This document shows, piece after piece, positions 1 to 13,342 of a stretch of 64,000 nt of DNA. Every line of letters starts with the position of its first letter. Position 1 is the first letter of the stretch. This DNA is from Mya arenaria (taxonomy: Eukaryota > Mollusca > Bivalvia > Myida > Myidae): NCBI RefSeq assembly GCF_026914265.1, contig NC_069129.1, forward strand, positions 75,338,049 to 75,402,048. Direction: 5' to 3'. The position numbers and the translations under genes were made by a program. The notes under the pieces were generated by a model that saw only the letters and a program-made list of their open reading frames with translations, was not told the DNA's origin and ran no database searches.

Positions 1-1100
1 TTTCACATAGATGTATACAGTATACCATAGTATCTATCTAAATAATACTAAGTTAAATGTTTAACATGTGTGATATGTCTGTACCTAAATTTTTACTTCA
101 AACATGTACCATCTGTACCTGTAGCTAGCTTTGTCGGTTTTCTCAGATTAGAGTATATTAGTAATGTGACAATATTTCTATTTTTTATTTTTTTATTCTT
201 TACTGTTTAGTATTAAATTCATCGATAGTTTGTGTCTGTGATATTGTCTCCAAAGTATCAAAATCAAAATTACATTTACAAAAGTTTCTCTATCACCTAT
301 GACTATTATTGCTTGTTCTTTTGAAATTAGTTTGCACATATATATTTTCATATACTTCTGTATAGGCAATACAATAAAGTTACATTAAATGAACATGTAG
401 CATATGATAAAGTAATGTCATAAGTAGTTTTTGTTACCTCTTATGGCATAAAATACCATATTTCTGCACTTGACGCAAGTATTTATTTTATTGTCTCAAA
501 ATGGAACTGTGGGCTTCTATCTTTTAAAGACAATGTTATGTTCCTCACACTTTTAATGGACTTCAAAACTCAACACTTCATTTTCTTTTAAGCTGTTTAA
601 TGAGAAATACTGCACTCTTTCAAAAATGATGTTTTACCACATTGAAAGTAAAAACACCTCAAATTAAAGAGCATGTCTATGTAAAGTATCGGATGCATAA
701 TTAATTCAAATTAATAAATCAAATATTCAATAACTTATGATAATCATAAAAAAACAAATTCACTTACCTTCTTTTTAGGAAATATTCCATTCATTTAAGT
801 GATAACTATTAAATATCCATGCTCTACTTCTTAGCCGTGACCTCTGTCTGCTCGCTGTCTGCACTCCCTGACCAAAAGCTCATGACACCTGTCAATCATC
901 GGCGCGTGCGACCGAATTAGCTGCGATTGCAACCATCAATAGTTTTTTTGTGATATTAGGATGTACTTATATCCCCTTGAGATTAAATGTTTACATTTAA
1001 AAGTTGTTAATTGTAAATTCAATTATCCCCAATTATATTTTTGATTACTCCTTAGATTTTAAGGTAACTCGTTTATTTTTCTCCACCGAGCAACCTTTTA
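1..1100. other. AT-rich non-coding flank
   Basis: I see no supported gene here. The only compositional break is a GC-richer island at about 830-930. On the minus strand it could be a 5' exon ending in a good donor (GTAAGTG) near 768. No open frame or homology supports that, so it is left as non-coding. Confidence 0.5.
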
Positions 1101-1262
1101 TCCCCTTATTATAACACATCTTGAAATGTGCACTACTCTTTCCCCACCCCCGCATCCTTCCTCCGACCTCCACTACCCCCTCTTTTTTCTTCTCCGAACT
1201 CTCCTTTGTCACTCAGTACTCAGGGATACCACTATATATGTTCTTTTTCACACGGCAATAAC

Positions 1263-1424
1263 ATGAACGTCGATATTTACACATATAGGCTACGGGTGGG
1301 ATTGTTCGGATACTATCAATCACGAACTAAAGGTCTAAAATTCCTAAACTCTTTCGAACTGTTGACATGGTTAAGTATGTTATTAATCCTGTCTGGCGAC
1401 ATTCACGAAAATCCGGGTCCCTCA
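1263..1424 (+). other. 2A-like ribosome-skipping motif with hydrophobic leader
   Basis: The leader, about 53 residues from the ATG to the Gly/Pro junction, has a hydrophobic run (LLTWLSMLLILSG) directly before DIHENPGP. The 2A consensus is D-V/I-E-x-N-P-G-P. Here E is replaced by H and x is E, while D, I and NPGP are kept. 2A-like sequences are known at the N terminus of several APE-type non-LTR retrotransposons. In some sea-urchin proteins they follow signal-like leaders. Activity of this variant is not shown by the sequence. Confidence 0.7.
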
Positions 1425-4400
1425 TTCTCTTCCTCGACATGCTCGTCAAACTACCAGTTATCAGACTCGAATCTTTCCATGGTTCACTACAATGTTCAAA
1501 GTTTTATAAACTATGAGCTAAATCACTTTGATGTACTGGCATTTACTGAAACATGGTTGAACGACAGCGTTGCATCTCACGATATACTTTTTCCTAACTA
1601 TAGTATTCCATTTAGGCGAGATCGTCCTTCTGACAGCCATGGTGGGGTCTTAGTTTATGTCAAGGACAGCATAACAGCATTTCGCCGAACTGATCTTGAA
1701 CTAGTTGATACCAAAGTTATTTGGCTCGAAATCATAGTAAGAAAAAACATATACTTCTTGGTTCATTCTATCGTCCATCTAACTCAAACGCAATGGTTTT
1801 GGATCTCATCAACCGGTCAATTGGTCTCGCGTTTGATACTGGAATTAAAGATATTCTTATTACTGGTGATTTTAATCTCGATCAATTTAAGAATCCAACC
1901 AAACAGAAGATCAACGACATTTCCTTGAAATATGGTCTTTCTCAAGTTATTCATGAAGCCACTCATTTCACAGAAAATTCCCAATCACTCATAGACCTCA
2001 TTTTTGTCTCCTCACCTGAGCTTATCCCAATATCTGGGGTTGGTGAACCGTTTCTTGACCAGTCAATACGTTATCACTGTCCAATCTATTGTTGTTTTAA
2101 GTACAACAAAGTAGTTAACACCTCGTTTAAGCAAACAATATGGAAATACTCGGATGGAAACTATGAACTACTTCGTAATAAGATTTCCTTATTTGACTGG
2201 AATACATGTTTTGATCAGGATATTGATGTCCATGCAACAACTTTCACTAAATAACTCTTGTTCTTCTGTGAATTATGTATCCCAAACAAAACTGTCACTA
2301 TTCGCACATCACACCCTCCCTGGTTTCACAACGAAATTCGTACATCTATCCGCCGTCGTAAAAGGGCATACAAGCGAGCCAAGAAAACCAAGAACCCGGC
2401 ACATCTGGCAACCTATAAGCAGTTACGCAACGAAACAAATCGTCTAATTCGCTCAGCAAAGCACTCTCATTTCAACAAATTAGCATCTGCATTACGTGAA
2501 CAACATCATAACACTGATTTTTGGAAACTTATCAAGCAATTTGCGCAGCCTACGAGCGCTAAACAAAATATCCCCTCCTTGATACACAATAACCAAATAT
2601 ATGAGGACAACTATGACAAAGCAAATATCCTTAACAGGTTTTTTTTTCAATCTCAAAGAAACAGCTCCACTGCCAACCTTCCTTATATCGATAACTATGA
2701 CGACACTGCCCTATTATCTGATATCGTTATTACTCCAAATGAAGTGTCTGACGCTCTTCATATTCTTAAGAACGGCAAAGCCTCTGGACCAGATCTTGTA
2801 AACGGTACAATTCTTAAAGAAGTTTCCAAAGAGCTCTCAACTCCCTTAGCAGGTCTTTTCAATCATTCGTTGCAGGATAGTAAGGTCCCTCGACAATGGA
2901 AACTCGTACATGTTTGTGCAATCTTTAAGAAAAATGACCCCCAGGATGTTGGGAACTACAGACCTATATCTCTTCTAAGTGTCATTAGTAAAGTTCTAGA
3001 AAGAATTATCCATAAACACGTGTTTAACTTCCTTTGGCAAAACAATGCTACTACGTCATTTCAATCTGGTTTCATCCCAAACGACTCCACTGTCAACCAA
3101 CTTACATCTGTCTATCATTTATTTTGCTAAGCCCTCGATCAAGTCAAAGAAATAAGAGCCACTTTCTGTGATATTTCAAAAGCCTTTGATAGAGTCTGGC
3201 ACCAAGGCCTTCTGTCTAAACTCCAACAAAATGGTATTTCTGGACGCCTTCTCAATTGGTTTCGCGATTACCTTTCTAATAGAAAATAATGTGTTGTCAT
3301 TTCCGGTGTTCAATCCGACACTGTTTGAATAACTGCTGGTGTTCCACAAGGATCGATTTTGGGGCCACTCTTATTTATTGTCTATATTAACGACATTGTC
3401 AATGATATCAAATCCACCATTAAGCTTTTTGCAGATGATACTACCCTATATATTGCTGTCGACGATCCTAGAGCAGCTGCTATCACTCTTAATTCCGACC
3501 TGCAAAAAAATAAACGAATGGGCTAAACGTTGGCTTGTCACTTTCAATCCATCAAAAACCGAATCACGTCTCGTCTCACGAAAACAAAACAGGCCATACC
3601 ACCCACCTCTCTTCATGAACAACGTCCCAATTTAGGAAGTCGAAAATCATAAACACCTTGGAATCACACTATCATCGAAAGCAAACTGGCATGAACACAT
3701 AAACACCATCAAAAAGAAGGCATGGCAACGAACCAATATCATGAGGCAATTCAAGTTTACACTCGATCGAAAATCCTTGGAAATTATGTACAAAACATTC
3801 ATCAGGCCCATCCTTGAATATGCTGACATTGTGTGGGACAACATAACTCAAACTGAAACTGAAGATCTAGAACGAATCCAAACTGAAGCAGCTAGAATAA
3901 TATCAGGTGGAACACAGTTGGTGTCGCTAAACAATCTCTACAGGGAAACTGGTCTCGAACCCCTTAAGTATAGACGCGAAAAACACAAACTTTGTCTACG
4001 TTTTAAAATGCACCACTCACTTGCACCTTCTTATGAAAACGACATGATGCCATCATTTGTTGGTGATGTAACGACATACAGATTAAGAAACGCTCGCAAC
4101 ATACGCAATATTCAGTGTAACTCTCAACAATTCGCCTCATCCTTTCTTCCTTCAACAATATCGTTATGGAATTCTCTGTCCGATTCAACTAGAGAAACAC
4201 AATCGCTTTGTTCTTTTAAGCATGCACTTAATAAAAATAACCCGGTCGTTTCAGACCAATTTTATTTTGGAACCAGAGACATATCCATTCAACACGCTCG
4301 ACTTCGCATGCACTGTAGTTCTTTACATAAACATCTGTTTTCAAAAAATATCATTGACAGTCCTGTATGTGTCTGTGGAGAAATCGAAGATTCATATCAC

Positions 4401-4565
4401 TATTTTCTAACTTTTCCTCTTTTTGTCGACCAGAGAATTGCATTGCTTACTAGCCTCAGACCTCAATTTAATGTCACTTTGCCACATTTGCTATTTGGCG
4501 ATAAAAATGCCACATCAGATGTTAACAAGACATACATATCTAGTACAAAACGCTTTAAGCGCTAA
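1263..4565 (+). pseudogene. LINE pol (endonuclease-reverse transcriptase), inactivated
   Basis: Seen: the first in-frame ATG is at 1263, followed by a hydrophobic leader ending in SGDIHENPGP (2A-like, 1398-1421). Endonuclease signatures follow: VHYNVQS, AFTETWLN, GGVLVYVKDS, LLGSFYRPSNSN, ITGDFNLD, SLIDLIFVSS. Reverse-transcriptase signatures are [35 protein letters not shown] and the catalytic FADD box at 3428-3439. Breaks: a frameshift near the A run at 1741-1746; stops at 2252-2254, 3128-3130, 3287-3289 and 3326-3328; a frameshift in the 7-A run at 3504-3510; and a stop at 3633-3635. Otherwise the frame stays readable to TAA at 4563-4565. Known: such proteins nick target DNA and prime reverse transcription at the nick. 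Inference: several single-base lesions in well-preserved coding sequence mean moderate age rather than deep decay. Confidence 0.88.
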
Positions 4566-4735
4566 CACATACCGATTACGAACATTCCCACAATCTCTGA
4601 GTACTGTGAGTGACTAGCCCCCTCCCCTCTTTTTTCTCCTCCACCTCCTTTCCTCATTTCTATCATTACTATCACTCCCCCCCCCCCCTCCCCCGCTACC
4701 CTAACCTCCGTGTATTTTGTAAGAAATTATATTTT

Positions 4736-7670
4736 TATAAATATAGCATCTGACCACCATAACATGGCGTAATACTCATATTGTGCCAGTTATTTTTGGA
4801 TATTTCTATTACTTCGTACCAGCAGTAGTGTATTAAACAATTCCTGAATATTTTTTAATTATTTGTACTCACCATACCTCTATCAATGAAAACAAAAGAG
4901 AGACTTGGTAAAACCAATTATGGTTAACTCTCAATTCTGTAATTTTCTCACTGTCCATGCGTTTCTTTCACTCCATATATTGTATCTATGCAGTTCTGTA
5001 TTTTCAAATGCTTATTTACTGTGTTCAATATTTTCTGTAATAAATACTGGTTAAACCATAACATCCTCTCAAAATATAACACATATTTTATAACAAATCT
5101 CCCGCAGCTTCTTATTCTAAATGCTTTTTTATATTTGGAGTAATAAAACATTTCTTTTTCATCGTAAAACGTCACACAACTTTTCTTTACTATTTCACTG
5201 TGGTATTTTTCTCTTCGTGTTTCATTTCTCTAATAAAGGGTTTTACTTGACGTTTTAACAAAGCATTGTAATTGTAATGTTCTATTGTGTATTAGCAAAG
5301 AAATGCCTTAAATATGATTCCATAATTGGTTAATTTTCATATAACAATTTCGTCAGTTTCAAAATAGAATTATAGTGATTAAATTATTGATCATGTAATC
5401 GTCAATTTGGTATTGTAAAATATCAAATTTATAAAACACAATTAAATTAGTCCATACATCTAAAGGAATGAGTTCGATCATTTTTAATAATAAGTTTCAA
5501 TGGCATTCGTAGTCTAATTCCTCTGAAAAATATTGTAAATAGAAAATAAATGAGTGACAAAGTTCAACATTTAATATTGATTATTAGTATTATTATGATA
5601 TTCGCATAACACAGAGGTTGATGGTGGTGTCTGATCTAGCTGAAGGCTAGTCGGTCTTAAGAAATGCTTAAAATAATGAGAATACTTAGCAACTATTTCC
5701 AAATCTGTTGTTGCAAAAGCTACGTCAATATTTTAAATATTTGTTGTGCACCCCGATACCGGATGCTACACTATATCATGCAATTTATAAAACAAATATT
5801 TTTTTGTGATAACTAAATAAATTCTGGAACAATTGTATATAACTCAAAATATTGATTAAACAATATGAGATGATTATGACGTTTGCTATAATATTATTTA
5901 TATAAGGCATTCCTAAATATTAGTAAAAGAGCTATGTTTTGACCTTAACATAAAAAAGAACATATTAAACAAGCAAATTGATAAATCCGGATGTCCGTGA
6001 CTTCGAATAGGTGCTTGTTAATCAGATGTATAAAATAAATTAACTTATACAATGATAACACATTCAATGAAATAAGTAATGAAGAACACAAAAGTTTTAT
6101 AAAATTATCCAACACGATATAACCAAAGTTATAAACATTCCAACAATAATGCTATTATTATATTTAAAGATGGAATAAAGAATACTAGTCAAAAGCATGT
6201 ACGTGAATACTATTGAGTTGCCTTAAAATTATATGTGAAGAACAATCAAGGATGTTGAATCGATGTCCATATACATATATATATGTCCCTCTCTGAATAA
6301 TACATAATAATCTTTAATATGTTTCGTTTTACTTTCAGTTTTACTCTCACCTGACTGATGCAGATACAGTAACCTACTTGTATGTTCAAATTGTACATTT
6401 GTTGTTTTATTAAAAATATAATATGGACCTTTATGAGGAATTAGTTGGAAAGAAAAAATAAATTATGAATATCATAAATGTAATTTGCTATACATAAAGT
6501 GGACAAAAATGTTGAACAGAATGAAGTTTTAAATTAGAAAATCCTTACTTATCTCTGTATGTATGTCAACTGTATTATGATCATATGTGGTAACATGATG
6601 TATTCCCTTAATTAATTGTGTTAAAACCGTTTTACACTGTATGTTTACATTTGTATATGTATGTTGCCATATGCACAGAATGTATGTAGTTTATTTTGTA
6701 TACATGTGTTTTGAAATCAACACATTCCTTTGTTATATCTTCAGGCTCATGAAAAAGGTCCAAAAGGTTCCAACATTGAGCCTTACAAAATCAACTTTGT
6801 GTAATTTGACAATATTCTTCAGAATTCGACGGTGGTTGTATCATGCAGCAGTCATACTATGAAGTGTCTCACAGATTTATTTTCTAAATTCTGCAATATC
6901 GAAGTACAGTTTAGCGCAAAGAGGATTAATTATCTGGCAACTAGAAGTAATTGTTCTTTTAAATTAACATTAACAGTTCCTGCATTTTTGAGTGATTATA
7001 GAGTAAATATGTTTCCATATTAAATGTTATCTTTTTGTGTAAAATTTCACATGTTATGAATGGTTACAAATACATGTACGCACTTTTTGGTTCTAAATAT
7101 ATGCACATTTTGATTCCAATAATTAAACACTTACGTGTATTAAATTTGGTTTGAAACAGAAATGTCGTCCTGTTGTTCGTTTCTAATCAATTAGTAGTAT
7201 GTATTTGTGTTAATAGTTACCATGTCAATTCAGAAAATTAGTCAATTTTTTAAACAGTTACCATGGTAAAAAAAAAGTATTTTCTTTTATCGTATTTTGG
7301 TCAGTTCAAAACTTGAACATATTGGTAGTTAGTTATTTGAGATAACAGTGCGTAAAACCACACAGTTTGATAACACCTAACACATTTGTGCATTTCAGTG
7401 CGAAACATTTTGTAAATAGTCCCAACAATTGCACAGTAATATTAGAAAATGGGTTAAATTTCGTGTCTTGGTCAAAAATAAAAATTAGCACGTGCTTGAT
7501 CAGATAACTAGCATATATAGTATGTAACAACGTAAGATTCAATTATAGATGTCTTTATCGAAACGTCGTAAATGTGAATACATATCACAAAACGGTGTTC
7601 AAAGACAAAAGACTAATAATAAATACGTGTATAGTAAGTTCTGTTTGACAGACATTGTTTGTAACATCAA
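4736..7670. other. AT-rich region without supported genes
   Basis: Only short, biased open frames occur here and I recognise none of them. The first ~500 bases may still belong to the LINE 3' UTR. No tandem array or clear inverted repeat stood out. Confidence 0.5.
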
Positions 7671-7816
7671 TATTATGCAAAAAAACTACAGAAACAAGCT
7701 CAGTAGCAAAAAGTTTAAACACAAACCCGTTTTAGTGGCACTGGGCAAACGCCAAAGACATAGAACACAAACTCACAAACAAGAAACATAGAAGAACAGC
7801 ACAAAACTCCACAAAC
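7671..7816 (-). repeat. Repeat family R1 copy (5'-truncated, minus)
   Basis: This is the reverse complement of the 3' part of the R1 repeat seen complete at 27.6 and 49.6 kb. It contains the diagnostic CTACAGAAACAAGCTCAGTA and the segment with CGCCAAAGACATAGAACA. It ends at the family's shared 3' terminus (GCATAA side at 7671) and is truncated at the other end. Confidence 0.75.
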
Positions 7817-9278
7817 CATTCAAATCAAATCAGTCGATGACAAATGGCCAATGTCGTTTTGTTTTTGCAATGCGGTGGCTAAGGCAAGTCCTATAGTTGA
7901 CTCGTGTGTAATACATTAATTTATCGTGTACAAAACAAACTCATATAAGGGAAGAACAAAGTTTTTAATTGTAGCTCGAACATTGTGAAACGCAGCAACA
8001 AACTAATCGAGTTAAGATAATTAGTCATATAGTATGCAAAAGAAAGCCTTTTTTTAGAACCTTAACATTTGCGAAAGGTTTCAACAAAAAAAAGAAATAT
8101 GTTCTGCTGTGTTCTTTTCTGATAAAGATATTTTAAATAGAAGAAATGGCATGTAATAAAATACATTTAAGCAAACCTCTCTAATACAGTCTTTTTTTCT
8201 ACCATTTCGTAATATTTACATTCACACTTCATTCCTTAACGATGGTTATTGTTTATCAATTGCACTTTATTTCTGTATAAAGTGCAATGGCATTTCCCAT
8301 CGATATCGCGTGCGTTTGTTCGATACTTCTTTCCTGTCATTGGGCGCAATAATACCAAGGGGCGGGGCATATTTACTACGGAACTATTTTTTAATGAAAT
8401 CGTAGTAAAATTATTGGCAACATGCAAAACTGTAATCTGCAGTAAAGCAGTTAAAACAAAATAAGCAACGATAATTTGATTGATTTTAATGTAGATAATT
8501 TCATGATGGATGGAACAGTTGAAGAAACATTTGTGTTTAAAAATGCTGTTAAATGTCACGAAAATGCAAAAACAGTTAGTTCAAATAACCTCTATAACGG
8601 GTGCTTGTATGACGTCATTAGTGATGTCATTGAAAAAACATTCCATTAAGCTCGATTCGGGCCGCAACATAACTCGGCAGCTGCATTTTGTTTTGACGCC
8701 ATTTTTTGCAGTGTTTATTCGTTTTCGAAAATTGACTGGATTACTGGGAATATTTACACACAATACCTATTCGGTAATCAATTAATTACCTATTCAGTCC
8801 TGCTGTAACCATTATTTGTTTTGATAACTTATTTAAGCCTGAAAAGTTTGTAAACATGTTCTTGATAAAATGTACAGCATCTTCAGCATCAGAGAAAAAA
8901 TATTTGAAATTTCTTTGTTCATTGCATACGACGTAATGGAATCATGTCCATATAAGTCGTATGCTCTGAATAAAATCGACAGAAATAACTAAAGTTCGGA
9001 GGAGTTAGTCGTTTTTGACATAATTTAGTACTTTTAATAGTCAAAACAACTGCAGAAAAAACTATTTGGTAAACACATCAGCTTGCCAGGAAAAGACAAC
9101 TCAGCAGAAAATATATAAGTTATATGTGGTTTATTTCATGTTTTGGTATTTGTATGCAGCTACATTATATATTCTAAAATATGTTTTGTGCAAAAGTTTG
9201 CATCGTTGACCAACTTTCGGTCAGAAACCAGGTTGCTCAGCCTTCATTGTTATGATGCGGGCCCTGAAAGCGCATATA
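7817..9278. other. Non-coding region with one perfect 12-bp hairpin
   Basis: No supported gene. A perfect 12-bp inverted repeat with a 6-nt loop lies at 8259-8288 (ATTGCACTTTAT arms). A GC-box-like GGGGCGGGGC lies near 8360, and a palindromic TGACGTCA at 8610-8617. Overlapping open frames on both strands at 8236-8785 have no recognisable motifs. Confidence 0.45.
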
Positions 9279-9365
9279 TAAAACAAAAAATCGGGCATTA
9301 ACGGTACGTGAATTTCCTGAATAATGCACGTTTTCTACCGATAATGCCCGGGTTTTTGCGTTTTA
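9279..9365. mobile_element. Short palindromic MITE-like element
   Basis: Arms of about 28-30 bp form an imperfect inverted repeat. The left arm starts TAAAAC and contains CGGGCATTA. The right arm contains TAATGCCCG and ends GTTTTA. The loop is about 30 nt and holds further small complementarity (ACGTGAAT / GCACGT). The size (87 bp) and terminal symmetry fit a minimal non-autonomous DNA element. No convincing target-site duplication was found. Confidence 0.5.
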
Positions 9366-9633
9366 ATACACTACGATAACGGACCGAGAACACATATTGT
9401 ATGCAATAATACGTATTTATAATATTCTTCACCTTGAAAAGATAGAAAATTAACATATAAATAAGGAACTATTTTATCTGTGCATTCATTGTCGTATAAA
9501 ATTAGGTTACGATAGCTGTTCTAATTTACCCACCGCTGAGAACAACGAGAGAAAGAAAAGAGAATATGCTCTTGAATAATCAATTTATGTTAGCAGAAAT
9601 GTAGATTTAAATGAATGTAAATATAAGTATTAA

Positions 9634-9730
9634 AATTAGACATGTTGCATTTTATTGGGGTAGGACTCCACCAACATTTTGAACTGCGCCATTGCATACC
9701 ATACCCCAATAAAATGCAACATGTCGAATT
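9634..9730. mobile_element. 97-bp MITE flanked by TTAA
   Basis: The terminal inverted repeats are 29 bp with one mismatch (AATTAGACATGTTGC... against AATTCGACATGTTGC...) and end inward at GGGGTA. TTAA is present on both sides (9630-9633 and 9731-9734), as expected for piggyBac-type target duplication. The loop is about 39 nt and non-coding. Confidence 0.7.
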
Positions 9731-9734
9731 TTAA

Positions 9735-12700
9735 TCCTTAGTTATATTCATGCTTCTTTAATTAATTTATTTTTGGTTTAAGCATTGCATTTTGTTTGTC
9801 TTGTCTTTTTTCATCTTCTTTTAACTGTTTCTTTATCAATATAAAACTCTCTATTTTTTATGTATGGCAACCACTCCCACTTCTTAAATAAAAATTACAT
9901 GATAACAAGATATGTTTTACATTTAGTGTGTTTATGATTTATTGTGTTGTATATTGCGGAATATTTAATAATAATAATAAAAAAGGGATTTAAAATAGCT
10001 TTCATCGTTGACCCTTCTGTTACCTTTAACTATATGGCATCCATTTAATATCAATGGAAGAGCTTAAACACATGAAATTTGACACCGTAGGCAAATGTTT
10101 GTAAACTATGGTGTCTGTTTGTTAATAATAAAGGTTTTATTATCATTTTAGCAGATCGTTTTGTAAAGATTTCAAGAGTGTCGGTTCGTACTTATTAGGC
10201 CCATACTATTTAAGAATAGTGATTTAATTCAATGTCGAAAGCTGTAATTTCACTTTCTAAAAATTGAGTATATGTGTGTATGTCTATATTAGCTTTTGGA
10301 TTTATAACAATTGAAACTCCATTACTGTGTGTAGTATTTCCACTGAAAAAAACCCAGGTTATAATATATAATTTTGAACGATGTATTTCTTGTAACAATA
10401 TAATTTCATTCTTGTTACTAAAAGTCCATTTGAGTACTTGTTTTCGTTTGTCTATGTTACCTTAACCTGGAACATAAATGATACATGTATTTGTGTTTCC
10501 ATTTTACAAACTTATAAAGATGTCTGAATCCTACGACACATTCTATTCATAACAAAAAAGGGTTAATATGTATGAAACAAAAGTGAATGACATTTGCAAA
10601 AATGTTTGTAGTGGCAAACAAGTAAGATCGATAGTTATGTTTATTTGTTAAATGGTGCTATACATATATGATGTTTTTGGAAGTATGAGTAATAACATTC
10701 ATTAATGAACATAGTATTTTTGTATTTAATTAGCATAATTTTGACAATGGTAATAAAATACAAGCTCACAAACATTTATATTTTGTCCGTAAGAATGCCA
10801 TAGGGAAGTAGTTATATTTATATTCAACAAAACGAAAATTGTTGTTAACTATTTTTGAAAACAACATTTTCAGTTAACTATCGAATTGTTTTAATTATTT
10901 ACATTCATATACAAATTTATAGGCAAATGTTTATAACATTTGATTTATATTTCTCTCTCTCTTTTAACAAATTAAAACCTCCTGCAATATATTACGAATA
11001 ACGCATATACATCACAAGTAAAGGACATTCTTTGATTATTTTAACAAATTGAATATTGTGTTGTTGTTTTTACAGATATTGATAGTTTGTAATACAAACA
11101 AATCATATCACAGTTGTATTTCATTTTATCTGATGGCATCTTTAGAGGCTATTACATATATTTCAAGTAAGCATTTATTTCTAAACAGTTGTTTTTTTTC
11201 ATAATTGGAGAAAAAATCAAACCTAAAAAGAACAATGGACGGAAACGCCAAAACATCCAGGGATATTATAAAACCGAAGTTAAAAATCTGTTGGGCAGGT
11301 ACTGATATGTTTAAGAGAAAGTTAATAAGTCATTTATTATTAATCACTGCAATTTATTTTTATCTATTCAGTCCAAGATTTTATTAAAATTGGTATCATC
11401 TATTTTATAATTTGAACCAACAAATTAAAATTCTATGAAGGTTTTTTTTCATCGCAAAAGGTTTTTTTGTGAATGTCTATATCGAGGCTAAAATCTGATC
11501 ATATTCATTCTGCATCAATATAGCAGTTTGTAAGAATCGACGTATTTCATTCAATAATGGTGTACGTTTTGGAACCTCCATCTATTTTGATTAATATAAG
11601 TTTGGCTTATAACTCTGTGACATTTAACGGGGTGTTAATTAAAACATTCGACTACTGTGGTTGTTTCTTTAGTGTTTTTTTTCATATAAATATTGGAGTT
11701 ATTGTTTGTTTCTTTATAAATGTCTGTTATTAGATGTGTCTTATTGTATGGGGGTATAAAGGATTGTTGTATATTTGGAACAAATATTAGAAATAATTAT
11801 GTTGATTTACTTCATAATTTTGTTTAATGGTTTAAACCATAGCTACAGAGACAAGCCCAGTTTTCTTTTCAACTCAACCTTAATTAGTTGCCATATGCAT
11901 TTTCAGTCATACAATGTAAAAATACTTATTTTTCATAATAAGAACCATAAGTTAATGAGTGAGTTTTTAGTTTAATTCGGATACATGCTTCTTAAACCTT
12001 CTCAATACGAGTAAATCTCTACGATGTTCTTTATATAAGAAAAAGCAAATCGCTATATACTAAATATAAGACAAAAGATATCACAAAATTGGATTTTTCA
12101 TTTAGGCAAGTTGACATACCATAGTCAAACTTAAAAACCACCGTCAAAGTTAATGAATAAACAACATAAGAAAATAGTATAGTTAGAAATGCTTTTGATC
12201 TATTTAAACGAAACATGATAGGATAGTTGACTAGGTCTAGGTGAAGTTCGGTCGTGAATAGTTATTGATTCAATTTATTCGGGAAAAATCTAACTAATAC
12301 ATAATTGAAAGTTACGAAGTCTCAATTATTACAATTAATTGAAGATACATGACTGTAAAATCACATACCTCGTTGAAAACAGAACTTGTATTGAGAATGT
12401 TGATAAATTTGTAAAGGTGAAAAATAATAAGTGGACAAATAATCTAATTTTTCTTTTTTAAAATATAATATATAAAATAATGTCACAAAATTGCATATAG
12501 ATCGAATTTAAGTTAATGCACAAAGCTTACTTTGGATAAACAATTTGATTTTGCACGTGCCGATCCCCCACAAAACATAACAATCGGTTACAAAATAAAA
12601 AGGTGATATGATTGCAGCAATGGAAAAAAGTGAAAACAATCCAAAACAGTATAATGTTTTCGCGAAAATATTTTTGAAGACTTTGAAGTGTACAAAAGTG

Positions 12701-13136
12701 TACAATATTTAAAAATATAATCAATTTAAGTACTCACTCATCAGTCGCAGACATTTTATCCAAATGATTGAAGTGAGCCCGAGCAACCGATGTAATTCAT
12801 CCAAAACATCCGTGATAACGATAAAATAAGTATGTTTCAACGACAACCTTTCTGTAATTTAAAACTATATGGCGTGCAGTCAGTATCAAAGAAAGAGCTT
12901 GAATAACGTGAAATTTGATACCTTAAGCAAATGTTTACACAATTTAACCTCTTTGCTTCTGTCATCATGTTTGTATGAATCAAAATACCTATGGAGCATG
13001 TATATGATGATTAAAGCATAAGATTCATTCGTAAGGGGCTATTTATGTTCTCATCATTTAAATGTGTGTAGAATGATGAATTGGTATAAGTACAGCAGAT
13101 TTGATAGTAAATCTGACACCATATCGGTATGTATCT
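9735..13136. other. AT-rich region with fragments of a degenerate dispersed repeat
   Basis: No supported gene. Two related ~90-bp stretches at about 10025-10120 and 12855-12945 share the skeleton AACTATATGGC, GAGCTTNAA, ATGAAATTTGA and GCAAATGTTT. Weaker relatives occur near 22740, 32560 and 45180. All other open frames here are short and AT-driven. Confidence 0.4.
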
Positions 13137-13342
13137 ACAATCATTCACGTTTTGAAAAATATAAACTTTATTGATTTCAGGAGATTGGTTCAAGTACTAG
13201 TAGTACTTCAGTACTTTGGTGGATTAGTTTGGCGGGACACTAGTAACACGATTACCTCAATTTTTTGTGGGTATATGGGGAAAACGATTTTGTTTTCGTC
13301 ACTCGAGGATTTGTATTTGGTGAAATAAGAAGTTATTTTGAA

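Larger units (their letters stand above)
1100..4735 (+). mobile_element. Decayed CR1/L2-like LINE (APE-type non-LTR retrotransposon)
   Basis: A nearly full-length pol protein can be followed across two frames. The order is N-terminal leader with a 2A-like motif, apurinic-type endonuclease, reverse transcriptase, thumb/connector and a C-terminal Cys/His-like tail. The leader is preceded by a pyrimidine-rich stretch (1130-1200). The coding region is followed by another C/T-rich stretch with a long C run (4620-4695), which I take as 3' UTR. The outer limits are uncertain: the 3' UTR may run on to about 5250, and no target-site duplication was identified. The tail pattern CVCGEIEDSYHYF suggests the CR1/L2 group, but the clade is an inference. 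It cannot make an intact enzyme. Confidence 0.85.

Noticed and set aside
755..930. Minus-strand 5' exon with a GTAAGTG donor
   Set aside because: The donor-like site and GC-rich island are suggestive, but there is no open frame, no partner exon and no homology.
8236..8785. Overlapping ~100-residue frames on both strands near 8.2-8.8 kb
   Set aside because: No motifs, and both strands are open by composition only.
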